NCBI RefSeq assembly: GCF_002354895.1
Contig: NZ_CP023439.1
Coordinates: forward strand, 496,001 to 560,000
From: Thauera sp. K11
Lineage (GTDB): Bacteria; Pseudomonadota; Gammaproteobacteria; Burkholderiales; Rhodocyclaceae
Length of the DNA stretch: 64,000 nucleotides
Direction of reading: 5' to 3'
Under the pieces are notes generated by a model. It made no database searches. It was not told the origin of the DNA and saw only the letters and a list, made by a program, of their open reading frames with translations. A program made the translations under genes and the position numbers. Positions 18,132 to 27,920 of this stretch are shown in pieces (within the stretch, counting starts at the first letter, position 1; the number at the start of each line of letters is the position of its first letter).

Positions 18132-19133
18132 ATGCGTCGTGTCACACTCACCCAGTTTCTGATCGAGCAGCAGCGCGCCGGCCGCATCAATGCCGACCTG
18201 CGCCTGCTGCTCGAGGTCGTGGCCCGTGCGGTCAAGGCGATCGCGGTCAATGTCTCGAAGGGCGCGCTGGCCGGCGTGCTCGGCGAGGCCGGTACCGACA
18301 ACGTGCAGGGCGAAGCGCAGAAGAAGCTCGACGTCATCGCCAACGAGATCCTGGTACAGGCCAACGAATGGGGCGGCCACCTCGCGGCGATGGCCTCCGA
18401 GGAGGTGGAGACGGTCTGCCGCATCCCCTTCGACTATCCCAAGGGCGGCTACCTGCTGCTGTTCGATCCGCTCGATGGTTCGTCCAACATCGACGTCAAC
18501 ATCTCGGTGGGCACGATCTTCTCGGTCCTGCGCAATCCGCCGGGCGACGACGAGCCGCAGGAGCAGGATTTCCTGCAGCCGGGCCACCAGCAGGTCGCGG
18601 CGGGCTACGCGGTGTATGGCCCGGCCACGCAACTGGTGCTGACGGTGGGCAACGGCGTGCATGCCTTCACGCTCGACCGCGAGATGGGCAGCTTCATCTA
18701 CACCCAGCCCTACATGACGGTCCCGGAAGACACCAAGGAGTATGCGATCAACGCCTCCAACGCGCGTTTCTGGGAGGCGCCGGTCAAGCGCTACGTCGAC
18801 GAACTGCAGCAGGGCAAGAGCGGCCCGCGCGGCAAGGACTTCAACATGCGCTGGGTGGCATCGATGGTGGCCGACGTGCATCGCGTCCTGACCCGTGGCG
18901 GCATCTTCATGTACCCGCTCGACGAGAAGAACCGCGACAAGGGCGGCAAGCTGCGCCTGATGTACGAGGCCAACCCGATGGCGATGCTGGTGGAGCAGGC
19001 CGGCGGTGCGGCCTCCACCGGCCGCGAACGCATCCTCGACGTCGCTCCCGTCGCGCTGCACCAGCGCGTGCCGGTCATCCTCGGCTCGAAGGACGAGGTC
19101 GAGCGGGTGGTCGCGTATCACACCGGGGCCTGA
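18132..19133 (+). CDS. fbp: Fructose-1,6-bisphosphatase class I
   Basis: A 333-residue enzyme of gluconeogenesis and, in autotrophs, the Calvin cycle. Metal-binding motifs ASEEVE and [13 protein letters not shown] are present, as is the substrate-binding [12 protein letters not shown] and YPLDEKN region. GGAG is placed before the ATG. Fbp ends 27 bases before the next gene on the same strand, but the functions are unrelated. Confidence 0.96.
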   Translation: MRRVTLTQFLIEQQRAGRINADLRLLLEVVARAVKAIAVNVSKGALAGVLGEAGTDNVQGEAQKKLDVIANEILVQANEWGGHLAAMASEEVETVCRIPFDYPKGGYLLLFDPLDGSSNIDVNISVGTIFSVLRNPPGDDEPQEQDFLQPGHQQVAAGYAVYGPATQLVLTVGNGVHAFTLDREMGSFIYTQPYMTVPEDTKEYAINASNARFWEAPVKRYVDELQQGKSGPRGKDFNMRWVASMVADVHRVLTRGGIFMYPLDEKNRDKGGKLRLMYEANPMAMLVEQAGGAASTGRERILDVAPVALHQRVPVILGSKDEVERVVAYHTGA

Positions 19134-19160
19134 GCCGCGGATGGCGGCCGGGAACGCCGG

Positions 19161-20924
19161 GTGGCGGGCAGCCCGCGGGTGAGCGGCGCACGCAGGGTCG
19201 TGCGCAGTGCGCTGGCCGCCGCATCGCTCGCCTGGATGGCGGCGGCCGCGGCGCAGGACACGGTGAGCGTCAGCCTGCAGGCGCCCGACGACGTGCGGCC
19301 GCTGCTGGAGCGCCACGTGCGGCTGCTCGGACCGGAGCCGGTGGCGCTGCCCGAGGCGGGTGCCGACCGCCTGGCGCTGGTGCGCCGCGCGCGGCGCGAG
19401 ATCGCCGACCTGCTTGCCACCGAGGGCTACTTCGATCCGCAGATCCGTTTCGACCGCAGCGACGATGCCGCCTGGCGGGTGGAAGTGGAACCGGGCGCCC
19501 GGGCCAGGATCGGCGAGGTCGCGCTCGAGTTCGAGGGCGCGATCGCCGGTGCCGCCCACGATGGCGGCAGCACGGTGCAGTCCCTGCGCGAAGGCTGGCG
19601 GCTGCCGGTGGGCGAACCCTTCCGCCAGTCGGCCTGGGACGGTGCCAAGCAGCAACTGCTCGACACCGTCGGCGCACGCCGCTACGCCGCCGCGCGCATC
19701 GTGCGCAGCCGCGCCGAGGTCGATCCCGACGCGGCGACGGTACGGCTGTCGCTGACGCTGGACAGCGGCCCCGCCTTCTACCTCGGCGAACTGCAGGTCA
19801 CCGGCCTGGAAGATCTGCCCGAGGATCTGGTGCGCCGCTACAGCACGCTGAAGCCGGGCGAACCGTACGACCGCGATGCGCTGCTCGCCTTCCAGAGCGG
19901 GCTGCAGAACACGCCGCACTTCGCGTCGGTCGTCGTCGACATCGAGCGCGACCCGGCGCTCGCGGCCGCCGTGCCGGTACGGGTGCAGGTGGCGGAGGCA
20001 AAGCCGAAGACGGTGGGCTTCGGCGCCGGCTTCTCCACCAACACCGGCTACCGCGTCGAGGCCAGCTACCGCGACGTCAACCTGTTGCGCCGCGGCTGGG
20101 AACTGGGCACCGGGCTGCGCCTGGAGCAGCGGCGGCAGTCGCTCTATGCCGACGTCTTTCTTCCGCCGGAAGGCCGGCATCGCGACAGCTTCGGCGCGCT
20201 GATCGACCGCAGCAAGGTCGAAGGACTGGAGATCGCCTCGGAGGCGGTCGGCGTGGCGCGCAAGACGGTGCGCGGCGACATCGAGACCCAGCTCGCCCTG
20301 CGCCTGCAGCGCGAACGCGTGAAGCCGGACGGTGCCCGGGCCAGCGAACACAACACGCTGACCGCCAACTGGACATGGATCCGCCGTGCGGTGGATGACC
20401 TGCTCGATCCGCGCAGCGGCAACGTGCTGGAGTTCCAGGTCGGCGGCGGCAGCAGCATCGCGCTGTCGGACCAGAACTTCGTCCGCCTCTACGGCCGCGT
20501 AGTGCATTACCGCCCGGTCGCGGAGCGCGACGTGCTGATCCTGCGTGCGGAGGGCGGCGTCACGCTGGCACCGAGCCGCGACGGCATCCCGCAGGATTTC
20601 CTGTTCCGCACCGGCGGTGCGCAGACGGTGCGCGGCTACGCCTACCAGAGCCTGGGCGTGCGCGAGGGCGATGCCACGGTGGGCGGACGCTACCTGGGCG
20701 TGATGAGTGCCGAGTACGTGCGCTGGTTCCGACCGGAGTGGGGCGGCGCGGTGTTCGTCGATACCGGCGACGCCACTGACGACCGCCGTGATTTCGATCT
20801 GCGTACCGGCTATGGCATCGGCGCGCGCTGGCGCAGCCCGGCCGGCCCGCTGGCGGTGGACCTCGCCTGGGGCCAGGCCGAGCGGAAGCTGCGGCTGCAC
20901 TTCGGCGTCGCGATCGCATTCTGA
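19161..20924 (+). CDS. tamA: TamA-like outer membrane assembly protein (Omp85/BamA superfamily)
   Basis: A 587-residue outer membrane protein. After a signal peptide (cleavage likely after AAAAAQ) come about three POTRA-like repeats (about residues 40-250, e.g. YFDPQIRFDRSDD and LGELQVTGLEDLPEDLV), then a 16-strand beta barrel whose hallmark is the FRTGGAQTVRGYAYQS segment. TamA works with inner-membrane TamB in outer membrane protein or lipid transport. No tamB gene follows here: the next gene is convergent. The start is a GTG at 19161; a second GTG at 19179 is equally possible. Confidence 0.88.
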   Translation: MAGSPRVSGARRVVRSALAAASLAWMAAAAAQDTVSVSLQAPDDVRPLLERHVRLLGPEPVALPEAGADRLALVRRARREIADLLATEGYFDPQIRFDRSDDAAWRVEVEPGARARIGEVALEFEGAIAGAAHDGGSTVQSLREGWRLPVGEPFRQSAWDGAKQQLLDTVGARRYAAARIVRSRAEVDPDAATVRLSLTLDSGPAFYLGELQVTGLEDLPEDLVRRYSTLKPGEPYDRDALLAFQSGLQNTPHFASVVVDIERDPALAAAVPVRVQVAEAKPKTVGFGAGFSTNTGYRVEASYRDVNLLRRGWELGTGLRLEQRRQSLYADVFLPPEGRHRDSFGALIDRSKVEGLEIASEAVGVARKTVRGDIETQLALRLQRERVKPDGARASEHNTLTANWTWIRRAVDDLLDPRSGNVLEFQVGGGSSIALSDQNFVRLYGRVVHYRPVAERDVLILRAEGGVTLAPSRDGIPQDFLFRTGGAQTVRGYAYQSLGVREGDATVGGRYLGVMSAEYVRWFRPEWGGAVFVDTGDATDDRRDFDLRTGYGIGARWRSPAGPLAVDLAWGQAERKLRLHFGVAIAF

Positions 20925-20965
20925 GCTGCCGGTGCCGCGCCGGCGGAACGGTGCCGGCAGGCGGC

Positions 20966-22312
20966 TCAGTACGGCCGGGCGTCGAGTTCGCGTGCCAGCG
21001 TACGCAGGCCGTCCGAGACCTCCACCGGGTAAGGGGGCGCTTCCGCCGCGGGACCGGGTTCGCGCAGCGGGGCCGGCAGCCGCGCGAGTTCGGCGGCGGC
21101 GTGCGCGCGCAGGCCGGCGAGCGGTTCGGGCGGCGCGAGGCGTCTGCCGCCGCGCATGACCGGCTGCAGCAGCGGAAAGCCGCCCGGCGGCGCGGGCTCG
21201 TCGGCGAGCGCGATGAGGTCGCGCTGCGGCCGCCCTTCGGCATCCACGCTGCGCCACACCTGCTTCGCGCCGGGCCAGCTCTCCTTGCCCTCCGAGCGCT
21301 TGCGCCGCGCGCGGCCCGCGTACGCCTGCAGCTTGTAGGCGGAATCGAGCGCGGGCGCATCGGCCGAGGTGGTGAGCTGGGTGCCGATGCCGAAGCCGTC
21401 GATCGGCGCGCCCGCCGCCCGCAGTACGGCGATGCGGTGTTCGTCGAGGTTGCCGCTGGCGAAGATGCGCACGTCGGGCAACCCGCCGGCATCGAGGAGC
21501 GCCCGCACCTTGCGCGCGTGTTCGGCGAGGTCGCCGCTGTCCAGCCGTACCGACGCCAGATTCACCCCGCGTGCCTTCAGCGCCGGCGCCAGCGCGACCA
21601 CCTTGGCGGCGGCCGCCTCGGTGTCGTAGGTGTCGATCAGCAGGGTCACGTTGTCCGGCTGCGACGAGGAAAAGCGCTCGAATGCCTCGCTCTCCAGGTC
21701 GTGGGCCTCGATGTAGGAATGCGCCATCGTGCCGAACACCGGTATGCCGAAGCGTTGCCCGGCGAGCACCGTGGCGCTGCCGGCGAAGCCCGCGAGATAG
21801 CAGGCGCGGGCCGCCAGCAGGCCGGCCTCGCCGGCGTGGGCGCGACGCAGGCCGAAATCGACCAGCAGGCTGTCCGGCGCGGCGAGCACGCAGCGCGCGG
21901 CCTTGGTCGCGATCAGCGAACAGAAGTTCACCAGGTTGATCAGCCGGCTTTCGACGAACTGGGCCTCGCCGATCGGTGCCTCGATGCGCAGCACCGGCTC
22001 GTTGCCGAAGAACACCGTGCCCTCGCGCATCGCATGCACGTCGCCGCGGAAGCGGAAGGCGCGCAGCGAATCCAGGAAGGCCGGCCGGAAGCGGCCGGTG
22101 CCGTGCAGCCAGTCGAGTTCGCCGGCGGTGAAGTGCAGGTTCTCGAGGTAGTCCAGCACCTGCTCGATGCCGGACAGCATCAGGAACCGCCGCCGGGACG
22201 GCAGCACGCGTACGAAAAGCTCGAATACCGCGGTGTCGTGCATGTCCTCGTCGAAGTACGCCTGCAGCATGGTCAGTTCGTACAGGTCGGTCAGCAGGGC
22301 GGAATCGTTCAT
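20966..22312 (-). CDS. pncB: Nicotinate phosphoribosyltransferase
   Basis: A 448-residue enzyme that converts nicotinate and PRPP to nicotinate mononucleotide for NAD salvage. The N-terminus MNDSALLTDLYELTMLQAYF is typical, as are SLIATKAARCV, DFGLRRAH, FGTMAHSYIEAHD (with the autophosphorylated histidine) and VRLDSGDLAEHARK. The start matches the first methionine of the family. It lies downstream of pncA on the same strand with about 300 bases between, so together they complete nicotinamide to NAMN. Confidence 0.93.
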   Translation of the reverse strand: MNDSALLTDLYELTMLQAYFDEDMHDTAVFELFVRVLPSRRRFLMLSGIEQVLDYLENLHFTAGELDWLHGTGRFRPAFLDSLRAFRFRGDVHAMREGTVFFGNEPVLRIEAPIGEAQFVESRLINLVNFCSLIATKAARCVLAAPDSLLVDFGLRRAHAGEAGLLAARACYLAGFAGSATVLAGQRFGIPVFGTMAHSYIEAHDLESEAFERFSSSQPDNVTLLIDTYDTEAAAAKVVALAPALKARGVNLASVRLDSGDLAEHARKVRALLDAGGLPDVRIFASGNLDEHRIAVLRAAGAPIDGFGIGTQLTTSADAPALDSAYKLQAYAGRARRKRSEGKESWPGAKQVWRSVDAEGRPQRDLIALADEPAPPGGFPLLQPVMRGGRRLAPPEPLAGLRAHAAAELARLPAPLREPGPAAEAPPYPVEVSDGLRTLARELDARPY

Positions 22313-22445
22313 TGGTCTTGCTCTCCTGCCGCTACGCGACGGCGGGCCGGCCTTGCGCGGCCGATTTGTTCCACAGGGGCGGAGCGGCGCTCCGCGACAC
22401 CGTTTTCCATCCTCCGCGCGGGAGGGAGATCGCCTTTTCGGGCGG

Positions 22446-22505
22446 CCGGGCAGGGGCATGCGGGTGCGGCCATCCGGCCGCCGTGCCGTCCCCGCCCCTG
22501 CCCGG
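22446..22505. repeat. Inverted repeat in the pncA-pncB gap
   Basis: CCGGGCAGGGGC (22446-22457) pairs perfectly with GCCCCTGCCCGG (22494-22505). It is in the 300-base stretch 22313-22612 between two co-directional NAD-salvage genes, where I see no convincing gene. There is no T tract. Confidence 0.55.
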
Positions 22506-22612
22506 CGGTGCGCCATCCGGCGTGCATGGACCGACCAGAAAGCCTGCGATTCCGATCTTTATCGCGCTGCTCGAAATCTCGAGTGCGCCGCGGGGAGGCG
22601 GTACGGGAGGTC

Positions 22613-23245
22613 TCATGCGGCGTCTCCGGCGAGCAGATCGGTCCCGACCAGTTCGGCGCCGGCTTCGGCCATGTCGCGTTCGGCGCGCTCGCCGTCGCCG
22701 GGATGCACGTTCACCGCGCGTATCGCATCGCGCAGCACCACCGCGGCGAAACCCTCGCCGATCGCATCGCGTACCGTGGCGAGCACGCAGTAGTCGGTCG
22801 CCAGCCCGCCTATGAACAGCCGCTTGCAGCCCAGGCCGCGCAGCAGTTCGCCCAGGCCGGTACGCTGGAAGCCGGAATAGGCGTCCGCCTGCGCGGTCGT
22901 CGCCTTTGACACGATGCTGGCGTCGTCCGGCACGGTCAGCCCCGCGGCGAAGGCGGCGCCGTCGCTGCCGGCGACGCAGTGCGGCGGCCACGGCCCGCCC
23001 TGCGCCCGGAAGGAGCAATGGTCGGCCGGATGCCAGTCGCGGGTGAAGACGACGGGCAGCTTCAGGCGCCCGAACAGCGCGATGCAGCGGTTCAGCGCCG
23101 GTACCACGCGATCGCCGTCCGGCACGCCGAGCGCGCCGCCGGGCAGGAAGTCGCGCTGGACGTCGACGACGACGAGGGCATCGCCCGGGCGCAGCGAGAG
23201 GCGGGTGTCGTCGAGGCCGGAATGGGCGGCGGAGCGTATCGGCAT
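22613..23245 (-). CDS. pncA: Nicotinamidase
   Basis: A 210-residue isochorismatase-fold amidase that hydrolyses nicotinamide to nicotinate. The catalytic triad is visible as Asp in VVDVQRDF, Lys in VSKATT and Cys in ATDYCVLAT; the metal site is in RDWHPADH. Length is typical. It sits upstream of pncB on the same strand and is divergent from the phosphoribosyltransferase gene that follows. Confidence 0.93.
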   Translation of the reverse strand: MPIRSAAHSGLDDTRLSLRPGDALVVVDVQRDFLPGGALGVPDGDRVVPALNRCIALFGRLKLPVVFTRDWHPADHCSFRAQGGPWPPHCVAGSDGAAFAAGLTVPDDASIVSKATTAQADAYSGFQRTGLGELLRGLGCKRLFIGGLATDYCVLATVRDAIGEGFAAVVLRDAIRAVNVHPGDGERAERDMAEAGAELVGTDLLAGDAA

Positions 23246-23435
23246 GTCATCCTCCTCGGGGTGGGCGCATGCCCGCAGGACCGGGCACGCCGGGCCGCCG
23301 CAGGATACGGTACCGCATGGCCAACGCCGGGCAAACAGGAGTAGATTGCAACCATGTCAGCCGGCGGGATGCCGTCCAGTGTAGCGCCATCCGCCGGCAC
23401 CCCGAACCGCGGCATTTCCCCGGCGCGAGGACAGC

Positions 23436-23996
23436 ATGGACCGACCTTCCGGCGTTCGCACCTGCCTGTACGACACCGCGCAGTCGTGCGTGATCGTCGA
23501 AGACATGGCGCGCAGGCTCGCCGGATTGCTCGGCGGCGAGCCCGCGGTGATCGTCGGTATCCTGCGCCGTGGCGCGCCCCTGGCCGACCGCATCGGCGAA
23601 TGCATGCGGCAGCGCCATGGCCTGCCGCCACCGCTGCGGGCGGACCTGAAGGTCACGCGCTACGCCGACGACCTCACGCTGCTGTACCCGGAGACCCGGC
23701 TGAGCGAGAACGAAGGCCAGCCCCTGCCCGTGCTGGAGGGCCGTACGCTGGCGATCGTAGACGACGTCCTCTACACCGGCCATTCGCTGCTGCGCGTGGT
23801 CGCCTACCTGGCGCGGCGGCGGCCGGCGCGGATTCTCTCGGCCATCCTCGTAGACCGGGGCGTGGCCCGCCTGCCGGTGCGCGCCGACGTCGTCGGCGTG
23901 AGGCTCGACATCGCGCCGCACGACATCATCGAATGCAGCGTGCCGCCCTACGAACCGGAATTCCGCATCGAACTGCTGCAGCCGCAGCGCGCATGA
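23436..23996 (+). CDS. Phosphoribosyltransferase family protein, PyrR-like
   Basis: A 186-residue type I PRTase. The PRPP-binding loop is LAIVDDVLYTGHSLL, the second conserved loop is GILRRGAPLADRIG, and the flexible hood region with a tyrosine/arginine pair (VTRYADD) is PyrR-like. PyrR proteins have uracil PRTase activity and can bind pyr mRNA. Neither pyrB nor pyrC is adjacent, so a regulatory role here is unproven; the neighbouring NAD-salvage genes suggest a general nucleotide-salvage neighbourhood. Confidence 0.8.
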   Translation: MDRPSGVRTCLYDTAQSCVIVEDMARRLAGLLGGEPAVIVGILRRGAPLADRIGECMRQRHGLPPPLRADLKVTRYADDLTLLYPETRLSENEGQPLPVLEGRTLAIVDDVLYTGHSLLRVVAYLARRRPARILSAILVDRGVARLPVRADVVGVRLDIAPHDIIECSVPPYEPEFRIELLQPQRA

Positions 23997-24216
23997 GGGA
24001 TGGCCGGGCCCTGGGGCGATCCGCCCCGCTCCAGTTCCGGCAGGTCGAGGACGACGAGGTGGTCGCCTGCCTGCGCGAGCATCGCCAGCGTGCGGCGGCG
24101 CGTGCAGCCGGAGGGAGCGCGCCGCCACGATGACCGGGCGGGCGGTCCGGGTCGCCGCGCACGAGAGGATGCGCGGCAGGCGCCGATGGGCGAAACTACA
24201 GGCTCACCAACGCAAC

Positions 24217-25065
24217 ATGGAAAGGACTACCGTGACCATCGATCCCGCACCCCTCGCCACCCTCGCCAATGGCGTGAAGATGCCCCGGCTCGGCCTCGGC
24301 ACCTGGCCGATGAACGATGCCGAGGCGGCCGTCACCGTGGCCGACGCGCTGCGCATGGGCTACCGCCTGATCGACACCGCCGAGAACTACGAGAACGAGC
24401 GCGGCGTCGGCGAGGGCATCCGCAACTCCGGCGTGAGCCGGGAGGATGTCTTCGTCACCACCAAGTTCAACCGCAAGTGGCACAGCGTGGAGGGTGCGCG
24501 CCAGGCGTGCGAGGCAAGCCTGGCGCGGCTGGGGCTGGACTATGTAGACCTGCTGCTGGTGCATTGGCCCAATCCCGACCAGGATCGCTACGTGGAAGCC
24601 TTCGAAGGTCTGGTGCGCCTGCTCGAGGCGGGCCTGGTGCGCGCGATCGGCACCTCGAACTTCAAGCCGGCGCACCTGCAGCGGCTCTTCGACAAGGGCA
24701 TGGTGCCGCACGTCAACCAGATCCAGCTCGACCCCTACCACCGGCGCGACGACCTGGTTGCGATCCACCGCGAGCGCGGCATTGCGACCGAAACCTGGGG
24801 GCCGCTCGGGCGCGGCAACCAGATGCTGCTCGATCCCGTCATCACCCGCATCGCCGAGCGCCATGGACGCACGCCGGCCCAGGTGGTGCTGCGCTGGCAT
24901 GTGCAGCAGGGCTTCATCCCCACGCCGAAATCGTCGGACCCGGCGCGCCTCGCGCAGAACCTCGACGTGTTCGGCTTCGCCCTGGCCGACGACGAGCTGG
25001 CGGCGGTGACCGCGCTGGACCGGCCCGATCCGCAGATGTTCGACGCCGACAGCTTCGGCCACTGA
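24217..25065 (+). CDS. Aldo/keto reductase
   Basis: A 282-residue NADPH-dependent oxidoreductase with a TIM barrel. Catalytic residues appear as Asp/Tyr in LIDTAENYENE, Lys in VTTKFN and His in LLLVHWPNP; the cofactor motif is IPTPKSSDPARLAQN. It is close to the 2,5-diketo-D-gluconate reductase group. The start is uncertain: ATG 24217 lacks a ribosome-binding site, while GTG 24232 has AAAGGA 5 bases upstream and gives a 277-residue protein beginning MTIDPAPLATLANG. Neighbours give no pathway. Confidence 0.9.
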   Translation: MERTTVTIDPAPLATLANGVKMPRLGLGTWPMNDAEAAVTVADALRMGYRLIDTAENYENERGVGEGIRNSGVSREDVFVTTKFNRKWHSVEGARQACEASLARLGLDYVDLLLVHWPNPDQDRYVEAFEGLVRLLEAGLVRAIGTSNFKPAHLQRLFDKGMVPHVNQIQLDPYHRRDDLVAIHRERGIATETWGPLGRGNQMLLDPVITRIAERHGRTPAQVVLRWHVQQGFIPTPKSSDPARLAQNLDVFGFALADDELAAVTALDRPDPQMFDADSFGH

Positions 25066-25110
25066 CCCGGGCCGGGATGCGCGCCCGGGCGGCGCGCGGC
25101 GGCCGGTGCG

Positions 25111-25416
25111 ATGAGTTCGATCTTCGAGATCCTTGCCGAGCAGCGCATCGCGGAAGCCATCCGCCGCGGCGAGCTGGACGGCCTGCCGGGGGCGGGAAAG
25201 CCGCTGCGGTTCGATGACGAGCCGCTCGTTTCGCCCGAGCAGCGCATGGTCATCCGCATCCTGAAGAATGCCGGCTTCACCCCGGCCGAGGTGACGTTGC
25301 GCCGGGAGATCGCCGCGCTGAGGAAGGAGATCGACGCCTTGCCGCAGGGCGAGCGGCGCAGCGTATCGCGGCACAGGCTGGCGTGGCTGCTGCTCCGGCT
25401 CGGGAATGGGGCATGA
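25111..25416 (+). CDS. DUF1992 (DnaJ-related) family protein
   Basis: A 101-residue soluble protein. It matches the short bacterial DUF1992 form: AEQRIAEAIRRGELDGLPGAGKPL at the N-terminus in consecutive parts, followed by a helical region (RILKNAGFTPAEVTLRREI). The eukaryotic relatives are DNAJC28, but there is no J domain here. Function is unknown. It is co-directional with the reductase gene 45 bases upstream and convergent with the Lon-like gene. Confidence 0.85.
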   Translation: MSSIFEILAEQRIAEAIRRGELDGLPGAGKPLRFDDEPLVSPEQRMVIRILKNAGFTPAEVTLRREIAALRKEIDALPQGERRSVSRHRLAWLLLRLGNGA

Positions 25417-25466
25417 CGCGGATGGGCGTGTGATCGGGCCGGCCGTTGCGCGCCGGCCCGGTTGCA

Positions 25467-27920
25467 TCAGGAGCCGGCGCTTCCCGGGCCTTCCGTGGCG
25501 GACGCGGCCTTCTTCTCTTCGTCTTCCGGTTGCCGCGAGAACTTCCTGTGCATTGCGGCGAGCTTGCGGAGCCCCTCCGCGATGCGGGCGTTCATCGAGC
25601 CTTCGGCCATTTCGCCCTTTTCGTCCGGTTTGCCGGCGGGCAGGCCGGTGAGCAGTTCGAGCGCCTCGTCGACGTCCTGCACCGCCCACACGCGAAAGCG
25701 CCCCTCGCGTACCGCGGCCACCACCTCGGGGCGCAGCATCAGGTGGCAGGCGTTGGCGCGCGGGATCAGCACGCCCTGTTCTCCGGTCAGGCCGCGGGCG
25801 GCGCAGATGTCGAAGAAGCCTTCGATCTTCTCGTTGATGCCGCCCACCGGCTGCACCACGCCGAACTGGTTCACCGAGCCGGTGACGGCCAGCGACTGCT
25901 TCAGCGGTACGCCCGACAGGGCCGACAGCAGGGCGGCAAGCTCGGCCAGCGAGGCGCTGTCGCCCTCGACGCCGCCGTAGGACTGCTCGAATACCAGGCT
26001 GGCCTTCAGCGACAGCGGCAGCGTCAGGCCGAAACGCGACGCGACGAAGGACGACAGGATCAGCACGCCCTTGGAATGGATGGGGCCGCCCAGCTTGACT
26101 TCGCGCTCGATGTCGACGACTTCGCCTTCGCCGACGCGCACCGTGGCGGTGATGCGCACCGGATGGGCGAAGGTGCTCTCGCCCAGCAGCACGACGGCCA
26201 GGCCGTTGATCTGGCCCACGTGCCCGCCGTCGGTGGCGACCAGCAACTGGCCGCGCAGGATGCTGTCGACGTAGCGCTCCCGGATGCGGTCGTTGCGCCG
26301 GCGGCGGGCGTCGAGCGCGGCCTCGACGTGCCGCTCTTCGATGCGTGTGGCCTCGGCCTTGGCGGCGAAGTGGTCGGCCTCGCGCATCAGGTCGCTCAGC
26401 GGCAGGGTCTGGGTGGTCAGACGCTGGGCATCGCTCGCGAGGCGGGCCGCATGTTCGATGGTGCGCCCCACCGCGGCGGCCGACAGCGGCCGCAGGCCGT
26501 CGCGGCGCGCCAGCGTGGCGACCAGACGGGCGTAGGCGGCGGTGTTGTCCGGGCTGCGCTCGATCTCGCTTTCCATGTCGGCGTTGATCTTGAACAGCAG
26601 CGGGAACTCGGTGTCGTACTGGCACAGCAGGTAGTAGATCAGGCGCTCGCCGACCAGCACCACCTTGAGGTCCAGCGGCATCGGCTCGGGTTCGAGCTGC
26701 ACCGTGCTGGTGAGGCCGATGATGTCGGACAGCGACTCGATGCGGATGCGGCCGGCCTTCAGGCAGCGCTTGAGCCCTTCCCAGGCGTACGGCTGCGACA
26801 GCACCTTGACCGCGTCGAGCACCAGGAAGCCGCCGTTGGCCCGCTGCAGCGCACCGGCGCGGATCAGCGTGAAGTTGCTCATCAGCGTACCCATGTGCAC
26901 CACGTGCTCGATGCGGCCGACGAGGTTCTGCAGCGTGGGATGGTCTTCGGACACGACAGGGCGGGTGCCGTCGGCCGGGTTCTCGACCAGCAGGTTCACC
27001 AGGTAGCGCTGCACCGAGAGGCTGCCGGAGTAGGTGGTGGTCTCGGTGTCGCCCTCGCTCTGCGAGGATTCGCGCAGCGATTCGCCGGTCTCGACGATGT
27101 CCTGCAGTACCGCGTCGAGATAGGCGACGACTTCGGGCAGGTCGGCATAGGCCGGCTTGAGGTCGTCGATCAGGTGGGTCACGGTGATGCGCAGCGCTTC
27201 GCTGCCGGCCTGCTTGATGCGGTTCTGCAATTCGCGGCGCCAGCGCGGGAACTCGTTCGTCAGCTTGTGCATGCGCTCGTGCATCGTCTTGATGTGCGCC
27301 GCGAGTTCCCGCTGCCGTTCCTCGGGAAGCCGTTCGAATTCCTCCTGCGACAGCGTGGTTCCCTCACCCTTCATCGGCACGAAGGCGAATCCGTGCGGCG
27401 TGCGCAGCAGCGCCACGCCGAGTTCGGCGGACTCGCGGCCGAGCGCATGCAGCGCAGCCTCCTCGCGCTGTTTCTGTTCCTCCTGCATCGCCTCGATGCG
27501 GCCGCGGTATTCGTCGCTTTGGAATACCGCGGTGATGGCCGGCGCCAGTTCCTCGACGAAGTGCTGCATGTCGTCGCGCAGGCGGGCGCCGCGGCCGCAG
27601 GGCAGCCGCAGCAGGTCGGGCCGGGCGGCGTCGGCGAAGTTGTAGACGTGGCACCAGTCCGCCGGGCGATCCCCGTTGCGCCGCTCGTCCTCGAGCAACT
27701 GGTCGACGATCGCGTGGCGGCCGCTACCCGTCTCGCCGAGCACGAACAGGTTGTAACCGGTGTGCCGGATGTCGAGGCCGAGCCGCAGCGCTTCGACGGC
27801 GCGTGCGTGGATCAGCGCGGCGTCGAGTTCCGGAAGCTCGTCGGTGTCCCGGAACTGCAGCGACGCCGGATCGCACGCGGTGTAGAGAGCCTGCGGCGGG
27901 AGCGAGGTGGACGAGGACAT
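25467..27920 (-). CDS. Lon-like ATP-dependent protease (S16 family, LonB-type AAA protein)
   Basis: An 817-residue protein. The N-terminal part has a P-loop variant LGETGSGRHAIV near residue 56 and a Walker B-type FLVLDAVKVLS around residue 350, then a C-terminal S16 proteolytic domain with the catalytic serine in GDSASLAEL and catalytic lysine in GGINEKIEGFFD. It belongs to the Lon-related group annotated as AAA family or LonC/YcbZ-like proteases, not to classical Lon. A long coiled-coil region (about residues 190-270) interrupts the ATPase half. The start at 27920 was preferred over an upstream ATG because conserved sequence begins here. Substrates are unknown. Confidence 0.88.
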   Translation of the reverse strand: MSSSTSLPPQALYTACDPASLQFRDTDELPELDAALIHARAVEALRLGLDIRHTGYNLFVLGETGSGRHAIVDQLLEDERRNGDRPADWCHVYNFADAARPDLLRLPCGRGARLRDDMQHFVEELAPAITAVFQSDEYRGRIEAMQEEQKQREEAALHALGRESAELGVALLRTPHGFAFVPMKGEGTTLSQEEFERLPEERQRELAAHIKTMHERMHKLTNEFPRWRRELQNRIKQAGSEALRITVTHLIDDLKPAYADLPEVVAYLDAVLQDIVETGESLRESSQSEGDTETTTYSGSLSVQRYLVNLLVENPADGTRPVVSEDHPTLQNLVGRIEHVVHMGTLMSNFTLIRAGALQRANGGFLVLDAVKVLSQPYAWEGLKRCLKAGRIRIESLSDIIGLTSTVQLEPEPMPLDLKVVLVGERLIYYLLCQYDTEFPLLFKINADMESEIERSPDNTAAYARLVATLARRDGLRPLSAAAVGRTIEHAARLASDAQRLTTQTLPLSDLMREADHFAAKAEATRIEERHVEAALDARRRRNDRIRERYVDSILRGQLLVATDGGHVGQINGLAVVLLGESTFAHPVRITATVRVGEGEVVDIEREVKLGGPIHSKGVLILSSFVASRFGLTLPLSLKASLVFEQSYGGVEGDSASLAELAALLSALSGVPLKQSLAVTGSVNQFGVVQPVGGINEKIEGFFDICAARGLTGEQGVLIPRANACHLMLRPEVVAAVREGRFRVWAVQDVDEALELLTGLPAGKPDEKGEMAEGSMNARIAEGLRKLAAMHRKFSRQPEDEEKKAASATEGPGSAGS

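Noticed and set aside
18117..21257. A 1046-codon minus-strand open frame over fbp and tamA
   Set aside because: It covers two certain genes on the other strand and has no recognisable domain; a GC artefact.
22332..22616. A 94-codon minus-strand ORF overlapping the pncA stop by ATGA
   Set aside because: The overlap is suggestive but the product is proline/glycine/arginine low-complexity, and the region contains a perfect inverted repeat; I see no support as a gene.
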